Shown one piece after another: positions 1-5,020 of a stretch of DNA of 5,020 nucleotides (within the stretch, counting starts at the first letter, position 1; every line of letters begins with the position of its first letter). The position numbers and the translations under genes are program-made. Origin of the DNA: Chloroflexota bacterium (GTDB lineage Bacteria; Chloroflexota; Anaerolineae; Promineifilales; Promineifilaceae); contig QQUD01000755.1 in the NCBI GenBank assembly GCA_008501785.1, positions 1 to 5,020 of the forward strand. Reading direction: 5' to 3'. Under the pieces are notes generated by a model, which saw only the letters and a program-made list of their open reading frames with translations, ran no database searches and was not told the DNA's origin.

Positions 1-2487
1 CCACCAGCGGTTGCTGAAGATAAGCTGGTAGCAGGCATGCACGCTTTCACCGATATGGCTAAGTCAAAAGTGCGCAATCGAGCACGAACCATGGCTCAAT
101 TAATTGGGCTTGACCTGAGTGCTGGTCATTTTCCTGCAAATGGTTTGGCCAGTGCCCCACAGGTTCAGGACCTGGCCTTTTCGTATATCGCAGACTTTTT
201 TGAACAAACGGCCGCTCAGTCTGATATCGTCGTGATTTCTTTTGAAGATTTGCACTGGGCCGATGCAGGCTCTTTGGAATTGATCGATTATTTGGGTCAG
301 GTGATCAGTAGACTGCCGATGTTGGTGTTGGGATTAACCCGACCTTCGCTTTTCAGTGCCAGGGTTCACACCGGATTGCTGACCGCGACCCACAAACACC
401 AGACATTTACCAGCCTGACCGATTTAGTGTTGGAGCTGAGAGCCTTAACAAAAGAAGCTAGTCAACAGCTTGTGATCGAGATTTTGCGCAAACTGCCAGA
501 TATTCCGGCTGATTTGTCGGAGTTGATCGTCAGTCGTGCTGATGGCAACCCGTTTTATGTGGAAGAGTTGATTAAGGTGCTGATTGAGGATGGGGTGATT
601 ATCACGGGTGAGCAGCAGTGGCAGGTGAGACGTAATCAACTGCCGGAGGTGCGTATTCCACCACATATTACCGGGGTTTTGCAGGCGCGTTTAGATCGCC
701 TGTCGTCTTTGGAGCAGGCGACGTTGCAGCGGGCGGCGGTGATGGGGCGCGTTTTTTGGGATACGGCCGTTATTTACATGAACCAGCTTGCCGATGAACC
801 CATTTCTGCTTCTGACACCATATCAGCCTTACATGCACTCGAAAAGCGGGAAATGCTGTTTCCTCGCCAAAAAACAGTTTTTGCTGGTGCGCAAACCTAC
901 ATTTTCAAACATGCCATTTTGCAAAAGGTGGCTTATGAGAGCGTGTTGTTGAGGGAACGGCCGTTTTATCACAATCAAGTTGCCGACTGGCTGTCCGAAC
1001 AAAGCGGCGAGCGCATTTCCGAATACGCGAGCATCATTGCCCGTCATTATGAAATGGCCGGTGAGCGCATCCCAGCGGCAGAACTGTACGAAATTGCTGC
1101 CATGCGAGCCCAAGACACATTTAAACCAGCGGTAGCAACCGACTACTATTGCAAATCACTTTCCCTCCTCTCCGAAAAGACAACCTATGCCGAAGCCCAG
1201 CTACGCCTCCAAGATCGACTCGGCGATTTGCTGCGAATGCAGGGCCGCTTCGTTGAAGCTGCGCAAACCTACATGACCATGCGCTACACCGCCTTAGATG
1301 ATGGCGATTTAGTTTCACAAGGGAATGCATGGCTGGGTTTAGCAACAGTCCAGCGCGAACAGGGATCATATAAAAATATGTTGAGCAGCGCTTCTGAGGC
1401 AGACCAGATTGCCTGGCTTGTGAATGCTGAAGAAGTTGTTGTGAATGGGCAACTGTTGAAAGCTGAGGCTTATTTGCGCTTAAGGGAACCAGATTTGGCG
1501 TTGACGGCGGCTGCGAAAGCGTTGCAAATGAGCGATAGAGTCGAAAAGCCCGATGTACGGGTGCGCTGCTTGTCTATGCTTTGCGCCATTTATATCGAAA
1601 TAGGGCAAGAGGAAAATACACGGCAGTATTTACAAATGCTGGATGATCACATTGTGCTGTTGGAGAGCGGCACTATCTTTACTGATGCTGCTGATATGGA
1701 TCGAGCGATTGCATTTACCAAGCATCAGCTCGGCTTTTTAAACAACAAATTTGGCAGATACGAAAAAGCTGCTTTTTACCTGTTGAGTGCCTTAAAATTG
1801 TATCGGGGTGTTGATGACCAAAAGAGTGTGAGCAAAACGCTTTATACCTTGGGTGAAACAGTTCGTTTACGAGGCAATCCCGAAAAAGCGATTCCACTAT
1901 ATCGACAGGCGTTGGCCGTAACAGATGCAACAGGCCATAAATATGACACAATGTTTTTCCGCACCCATCTTGGTGCGGCGCTCAATTCTGAAAAACAGTA
2001 TGAAATGGCAGAAAAAGAGCTGCGGCGCGTCGTGTCAATGGCTGAAAATGTAGGCATGGTTGTCAAGTGGTATAAATTGTCTGAGGCTTATGCTTACCTC
2101 ACCATGGCCTATTTAGGTCAGAACAAGGTGAACAGTGCTTTGGCGAGTGGCCTACGTACTTTAGAACTGGCGAAAGAACAAACAGACCCCAAATTGTTAG
2201 CCAACGCATGGCGTGTTTTTGGAGCCGTGTTAGGAAAACTGCCTTCTGGTCGGTTACCTTTTGCGTTGGAGGACGCTTTTTACAAACCCGAAGATTGTTT
2301 TGCTGAAAGCTTGAAATTGTTGAAACAGATTGATTCAGTTTATGATTATGGACGCCGAGAACAACTTCTCACTTTATGGGCATGGGGTCAATATGAAATG
2401 ACTGAGGGACGCTTGGAGCGGGGCCGTGAGATGATTCAAGAGGCCGAGCAGCTTGCATCAGAAATTGACTTGCGCATGCCTAAATAG
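1..2487 (+). CDS. C-terminal part of a STAND/AAA_16-type ATPase with TPR repeats (5' end outside window)
   Basis: The reading frame is open from base 1 and ends at TAG 2485-2487, giving 828 visible residues. The ATG at 37 is probably internal, because coding-like sequence continues to the left edge and the ATPase domain would otherwise lack its P-loop. Seen in order: a Walker B segment VVISFEDLHWAD (229-264); the conserved GNPFYVEEL (544-570); an arm/winged-helix region beginning PPHITGVLQARLDRLSSLEQ (from about 658); the family-typical FKHAILQKVAYES (904-942); then about ten TPR-like helix pairs from about 1195 to the end, the clearest encoded near 1840-2050. Family knowledge: such proteins are large cytoplasmic ATP-dependent signalling switches in which TPRs sense a partner or ligand, and many carry an N-terminal nucleotide cyclase or Ser/Thr kinase domain. 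No LuxR-type helix-turn-helix follows the TPRs, so it is not a MalT/LAL regulator of the usual layout. The ATPase/TPR assignment is firm; the effector output is unknown because the N-terminus is not in the window. Confidence 0.88.
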   Translation, partial: PPAVAEDKLVAGMHAFTDMAKSKVRNRARTMAQLIGLDLSAGHFPANGLASAPQVQDLAFSYIADFFEQTAAQSDIVVISFEDLHWADAGSLELIDYLGQVISRLPMLVLGLTRPSLFSARVHTGLLTATHKHQTFTSLTDLVLELRALTKEASQQLVIEILRKLPDIPADLSELIVSRADGNPFYVEELIKVLIEDGVIITGEQQWQVRRNQLPEVRIPPHITGVLQARLDRLSSLEQATLQRAAVMGRVFWDTAVIYMNQLADEPISASDTISALHALEKREMLFPRQKTVFAGAQTYIFKHAILQKVAYESVLLRERPFYHNQVADWLSEQSGERISEYASIIARHYEMAGERIPAAELYEIAAMRAQDTFKPAVATDYYCKSLSLLSEKTTYAEAQLRLQDRLGDLLRMQGRFVEAAQTYMTMRYTALDDGDLVSQGNAWLGLATVQREQGSYKNMLSSASEADQIAWLVNAEEVVVNGQLLKAEAYLRLREPDLALTAAAKALQMSDRVEKPDVRVRCLSMLCAIYIEIGQEENTRQYLQMLDDHIVLLESGTIFTDAADMDRAIAFTKHQLGFLNNKFGRYEKAAFYLLSALKLYRGVDDQKSVSKTLYTLGETVRLRGNPEKAIPLYRQALAVTDATGHKYDTMFFRTHLGAALNSEKQYEMAEKELRRVVSMAENVGMVVKWYKLSEAYAYLTMAYLGQNKVNSALASGLRTLELAKEQTDPKLLANAWRVFGAVLGKLPSGRLPFALEDAFYKPEDCFAESLKLLKQIDSVYDYGRREQLLTLWAWGQYEMTEGRLERGREMIQEAEQLASEIDLRMPK

Positions 2488-2632
2488 AATGTGTTAACAA
2501 AGCGTTTTATTAGATAGCCCTAATTACATATTTGAAAACTTGTGAATATTGTTACACTCCTTGTTGGGGTTTGTTTGCATATGGCTTTCTGGATTTGTTT
2601 GTAATGAGACTGGCACACTCCATATGAAAACC

Positions 2633-2699
2633 CGTAGGTCAAGACAGCGTCTTGACCGCCCGACGATTATATCTGGGCAAAACGGCGTTTTGTCCTACG
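2633..2699. repeat. Composite two-hairpin palindromic element closed by an outer stem
   Basis: CGTA (2633-2636) pairs with TACG (2696-2699) and encloses two adjacent hairpins, 2637-2657 and 2675-2695, separated by a 17-base linker. If GG 2637-2638 is instead paired with CC 2694-2695, the outer stem becomes 6 bp (CGTAGG/CCTACG), so two folds compete. The overall layout is a three-way junction on RNA or a cruciform-prone block on DNA. It could be a REP/BIME-like palindromic repeat, a small MITE remnant with terminal inverted repeats CGTAGG/CCTACG, or a leader structure of the permease mRNA. The pairing is visible directly; the role is inference. Confidence 0.6.
2637..2657. repeat. Hairpin unit 1 (perfect 9-bp stem, 3-nt loop)
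   Basis: GGTCAAGAC (2637-2645) and GTCTTGACC (2649-2657) are exact reverse complements around the loop AGC. No T-run follows it (next bases GCCCGACG), so it is not a canonical intrinsic terminator. It matches hairpin unit 2 at 16 of 21 positions, and the shared ACGATT follows each unit (2663-2668 and 2697-2702), which suggests a diverged tandem duplication. Confidence 0.75.
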
Positions 2700-2705
2700 A
2701 TTTTT
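2675..2705 (+). terminator. Hairpin unit 2, possible weak intrinsic terminator
   Basis: GGGCAAAAC (2675-2683) pairs with GTTTTGTCC (2687-2695) around loop GGC. The stem is 9 bp with one G-U wobble. A run of five T (2701-2705) lies five bases beyond the stem, further than in a textbook intrinsic terminator, and the lower stem is A/T-rich. It sits 187 bases after the stop of the upstream gene and 35 bases before the next start codon. If it terminates, the permease would need a promoter inside or after it. Its likeness to unit 1 argues that it is first of all a repeat copy. The hairpin is certain; the terminator function is doubtful. Confidence 0.3.
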
Positions 2706-2716
2706 AAGGCGATAAT
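2690..2716 (+). promoter_or_regulatory. Speculative promoter for the permease gene
   Basis: GATAAT (2711-2716) matches the -10 consensus at five of six positions. TTGTCC (2690-2695) matches -35 at four of six, but the spacer is only 15 bases. Transcription would begin about 2723, giving a leader of under 10 bases, with the -35 inside the 3' arm of hairpin 2. It is weak and reported only because no better candidate is visible. Confidence 0.15.
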
Positions 2717-2718
2717 TT

Positions 2719-2724
2719 GAGAAG
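2719..2724 (+). promoter_or_regulatory. Ribosome binding site supporting the GTG start
   Basis: GAGAAG lies six bases before GTG 2731. It is a partial, purine-rich Shine-Dalgarno match. An in-frame TAA at 2713-2715 rules out any start further upstream, and the next in-frame ATG (2956) would remove the first transmembrane helix, so this site decides the start. Confidence 0.5.
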
Positions 2725-2730
2725 TATCTA

Positions 2731-5020
2731 GTGTTAAATATTCGTTGGCGTAAAGTATTTTTAGATTTATTAGGAAATCGCACACGCACCTTGCTCGTTG
2801 TATTGGCAATCACGGTGGGTGTTTTTGCTGTTGGGTTTGTGGCTGGTGCGCAAACAATCTTGCTGCGGGAGCTGGATCGAGGGTATGTGGCATCGAATGT
2901 GGCATCTGCCACAATTCATACGCAACCATTTGACGAACAATTCGTAAATAGTGTTATGCGCATGCCGGAAGTGGCCGCTGCTGAAGGGCGTCGTACTGTA
3001 ACAGCTAAAGTTTTATTGGCATCTGGTGAGGAGCGGAGGTTGGTTTTAACGGCCGTTCCCGACTTCACCAACATGCAGCTAGACAAATTGTTTCCGATAG
3101 CAGGCCAATGGCCTCCCATCGAAGACGGCATCTTGATAGAGCAGCTTTCACTGCCATTCATTGAAAGCGACATTGGAAATGCCATCCACATCGAATTAGA
3201 GGATGGCGTCGAAAAGAACATTAACATTTTAGGCAGCGTTCATGATGCAAATGTGCCTCGTGCAGAAATCACAGATCGTGCGTTTGGCTATGTGACACAA
3301 AGTACGCTTGAAGCGCTTGGGGTGGATGATTCATTTACCGAACTGCGGTATCGTGTATCAGAAAATAGTCACAATAAAACACACATCAATGAAATTACCG
3401 AGCTGATTGAAGAAAAGTTGGAGAAAAGTGGCCGTCAGGTATTTTTCACCAACACGCCCAAGCCCGGTGAACATTGGGCGCAGGGCATCATCGAAACGTT
3501 GGTCTTGCTCTTTACCATTTTTGGTTTTTTGATTTTAGGGTTGGCCGGGTTTTTGGTCATCAACACAATTACCGCACTTATTACCCAACAAATTCAACAA
3601 ATTGGCATCATGAAGCTGGTGGGCGGTCGGCGTCCGCAAATTATGGGCATGTATTTTGTGATGGTGCTGGCTTATGGTGTAGCGGCTTTACTCATTGGCG
3701 TACCGGTTAGCATTTTTATGGCCCGTTGGATTGTTAATTTTGCAACCGATTTGCTCAATGTACGCGTGATTAGCAGCGTTATCCCGGCTAATGTTGTGTT
3801 GATGCAGGTTTTGGTTGGGCTGCTGGTGCCGCTGTTGGCAGCCTTGTGGCCGGTCATTCAAGGGGTGCGGATTACAACGCATCGAGCGTTGAATAACCTG
3901 GGATTGCAGTCTGGCAGTGTCAGCCAGCATTTAACAGACCGGTTGATGACTTTTTTGCAGCGATGGATGCCGATACAACGGCCGTTAATCATCTCTTTTC
4001 GCAATACAGTACGAAAAAAGGGACGATTGGCGTTAACGTTGCTAACATTGATTATGGGAACGGCTCTTTTTATTGCGGTTTTGAGCGTGCGCGATTCGGT
4101 AGAATTAACAATTGAAAATTTCTTGCGCTTCCATCAGTATGATGTCAGTTTGGCGCTGGAACGGCCGTATCGCACCATCCAACTAACAAACCTGATGGAA
4201 GATGTGGAGGGCGTAACGGCCGTAGAAGGACGCATCACAACCAATGTGCGTCGTGTGTATGCTGATGATGCCATTAGTGGCACTATTCCGCTTACCGCCG
4301 CACCTGCCGATTCTGAACTGATGGCCCCCGAACTCGAAGCAGGGCGTTGGCTTACACTCGATGATTCCAATGCCATTGTCGTCAACACTGATTTGATGGA
4401 AGATGAACCGGATTTGGGTTTAGGGGATGAAATTTTGCTGAATATAAACGGCCGTGAACTGAATTGGCGAATTGTTGGTATAGTTCGTGGGTCTGCGAGT
4501 GGCGCGGCTGTATTTGTAGAATATAATTATTTTGCCAAGATTGCCCGAAAAACTGGGCAGGCAACGACCTTAAAAGTAATAACACAACAACATGACAGCC
4601 AATATCAATCAGAAATGGTTGACAAATTGGAGACTCATCTTGAAAATAATGGTATTCGTGTCTCTTCCACACAGACAACGGAGAATATTCGGGAGACGAC
4701 AGCATACCGTTTTAATATCATTGTTGGTTTCTTAGTGCTCATGGCCATTTTACTAGCAGTTGTCGGTGGATTAGGGCTGACAACAACGATGAGCATTAAT
4801 GTTTTAGAACGCATTCGAGAGATTGGTGTCTTGCGAGCGATTGGCGCTTCAGATCATGCTGTGAGGCAAATTGTGTTAGTTGAAGGGGTTTTTATTGGCT
4901 TATTGAGTTGGTTTGTTGGCAGTTTTTTATCACTGCCGATTGGACAACTGCTCAGTCAACAAGTGGGCATGGCCTTACTTGGATTCCCTCTCAGCTTTCG
5001 CTTTGCGTTAGAAGGTATGT
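2731..5020 (+). CDS. MacB/FtsX-family ABC transporter permease (3' end outside window)
   Basis: The frame starts at GTG 2731 and is open to the window end, giving 763 visible residues without a stop. Domains seen: a short basic N-terminus and transmembrane helix 1 (residues ~18-42); an extracytoplasmic MacB-type domain (~45-248); a first FtsX domain with helices at about 252-284, 305-331 and 355-376, containing IGIMKLVGG (291-299) on the cytoplasmic side after the first helix; a new helix at ~431-454; a second extracytoplasmic domain (~455-655); and a second FtsX domain with a helix at ~661-686, IREIGVLRAIGAS (695-707) and a helix at ~715-737. Known of the family: such permeases pair with a LolD/MacB-type ATPase and usually transmit force or extract substrates at the membrane rather than act as simple pores. 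The duplicated FtsX layout is that of large YbbP/LolC-like permeases of the FtsX superfamily; the last helices should lie just beyond 5020. No ATPase gene is in the window, and substrate cannot be told. Five of the seven ACGGCCGT octamers lie in this gene. Confidence 0.9.
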   Translation, partial: MLNIRWRKVFLDLLGNRTRTLLVVLAITVGVFAVGFVAGAQTILLRELDRGYVASNVASATIHTQPFDEQFVNSVMRMPEVAAAEGRRTVTAKVLLASGEERRLVLTAVPDFTNMQLDKLFPIAGQWPPIEDGILIEQLSLPFIESDIGNAIHIELEDGVEKNINILGSVHDANVPRAEITDRAFGYVTQSTLEALGVDDSFTELRYRVSENSHNKTHINEITELIEEKLEKSGRQVFFTNTPKPGEHWAQGIIETLVLLFTIFGFLILGLAGFLVINTITALITQQIQQIGIMKLVGGRRPQIMGMYFVMVLAYGVAALLIGVPVSIFMARWIVNFATDLLNVRVISSVIPANVVLMQVLVGLLVPLLAALWPVIQGVRITTHRALNNLGLQSGSVSQHLTDRLMTFLQRWMPIQRPLIISFRNTVRKKGRLALTLLTLIMGTALFIAVLSVRDSVELTIENFLRFHQYDVSLALERPYRTIQLTNLMEDVEGVTAVEGRITTNVRRVYADDAISGTIPLTAAPADSELMAPELEAGRWLTLDDSNAIVVNTDLMEDEPDLGLGDEILLNINGRELNWRIVGIVRGSASGAAVFVEYNYFAKIARKTGQATTLKVITQQHDSQYQSEMVDKLETHLENNGIRVSSTQTTENIRETTAYRFNIIVGFLVLMAILLAVVGGLGLTTTMSINVLERIREIGVLRAIGASDHAVRQIVLVEGVFIGLLSWFVGSFLSLPIGQLLSQQVGMALLGFPLSFRFALEGM

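Larger units (their letters stand above)
2488..2730. other. Intergenic region, AT-rich left part and structured right part
   Basis: No coding potential is evident on either strand. The minus-strand frame running 2912-2667 is a shadow of the permease start and has no family-like sequence. The left part (2488-2600) is AT-rich and contains short direct repeats (TTTGTTTG at 2570-2577 and 2594-2601; ACACTCC at 2554-2560 and 2615-2621; CATATG at 2578-2583 and 2621-2626), none long enough to call as an operator. The right part (2633-2699) holds two hairpins. The promoter of the downstream gene, if it has its own, should be here, but I see no strong -35/-10 pair. Confidence 0.7.
763..4455. repeat. 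Dispersed palindromic octamer ACGGCCGT (seven copies)
   Basis: Exact copies start at 763, 957, 3049, 3978, 4161, 4216 and 4448, all inside the two genes. Six of seven are preceded by A, and three are the 10-base palindrome AACGGCCGTT (956-965, 3048-3057, 3977-3986). A near copy ACGGCCGC lies at 208-215. With equal base frequencies about 0.08 copies are expected in 5 kb. The copies fall in all three codon phases, so protein sequence does not explain them. Confidence 0.8.

Noticed and set aside
445..1369. Minus-strand open frames opposite the ATPase gene
   Set aside because: They are antisense shadows of a frame with recognisable ATPase motifs, with low-complexity translations and no start context.
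2532..2558. Possible promoter TTGAAA (2532-2537) with TACACT (2553-2558)
   Set aside because: The spacer is only 15 bases and the -10 is poor; the match is no better than expected in AT-rich intergenic DNA.
2554..2626. Short direct repeats ACACTCC (2554, 2615), CATATG (2578, 2621) and TTTGTTTG (2570, 2594)
   Set aside because: The copies are six to eight bases long, irregularly spaced and in AT-rich sequence; no consistent unit emerges, so an operator array is not supported.
2681..2689. AACGGCGTT at the tip of hairpin 2 as a copy of AACGGCCGTT
   Set aside because: It lacks one C of the octamer core and is accounted for by the hairpin; the resemblance may be chance and I did not count it among the copies.
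2667..3227. Minus-strand open frames over the permease 5' end and hairpin region
   Set aside because: They are rich in Ser, Thr, Asn and Arg with no domain-like pattern, and lie opposite the well-supported permease start.
3474..3710. Plus-strand 78-codon open frame inside the permease
   Set aside because: It overlaps the first FtsX domain in another frame; the permease frame has clear membrane helices and family motifs and this one does not.
4134..4705. Minus-strand open frames opposite the second extracytoplasmic domain
   Set aside because: They are shadows; the plus-strand frame is continuous and leads into the second FtsX domain.
1..5020. CRISPR array, tRNA, rRNA or insertion sequence
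   Set aside because: No regularly spaced repeats, no cloverleaf with an acceptor-like end, no rRNA-like stretch and no transposase sequence were seen.

Overview
The window carries two same-strand protein genes, both cut by the window edges, and one 243-base intergenic region. Moderate GC, the architecture of the two proteins and the general style suggest an environmental bacterium. A member of the Chloroflexota (Anaerolineae-like) is my best guess, because large AAA/TPR signalling ATPases and FtsX-type permeases are common there. This is an inference from protein style and not from a marker gene.

Layout. (1) Bases 1-2487 encode the C-terminal ~828 residues of a large STAND-type ATPase: a Walker B motif, the arm and winged-helix region that follows the nucleotide-binding domain, then about ten TPR-like helical pairs up to a natural stop. 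The start, the Walker A loop and any N-terminal effector domain (in many relatives an adenylate/guanylate cyclase or kinase domain) lie upstream of the window. (2) Bases 2488-2730 are noncoding. They hold a compact structure of two related 21-nt hairpins (2637-2657 and 2675-2695), closed by a 4-bp outer stem, just ahead of the next gene. (3) From a GTG at 2731 to the window end runs the first 763 codons of a MacB/FtsX-type ABC transporter permease with two extracytoplasmic domains and two FtsX membrane domains. The last transmembrane helices and the stop are missing. Its ATPase partner is not in the window.

The two genes have no obvious shared pathway. The first looks like a cytoplasmic signalling or regulatory ATPase, the second like an envelope transporter or mechanotransmission permease. 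The hairpin region between them could end transcription of the first or act in the leader of the second.

The two observations most worth following are nucleotide-level. The palindromic octamer ACGGCCGT occurs seven times in 5 kb, in all three codon phases of both genes, much as HIP1 does in cyanobacteria. The intergenic hairpin pair shows compensatory base changes between its two copies, as expected of a structure under selection or a palindromic mobile repeat family.
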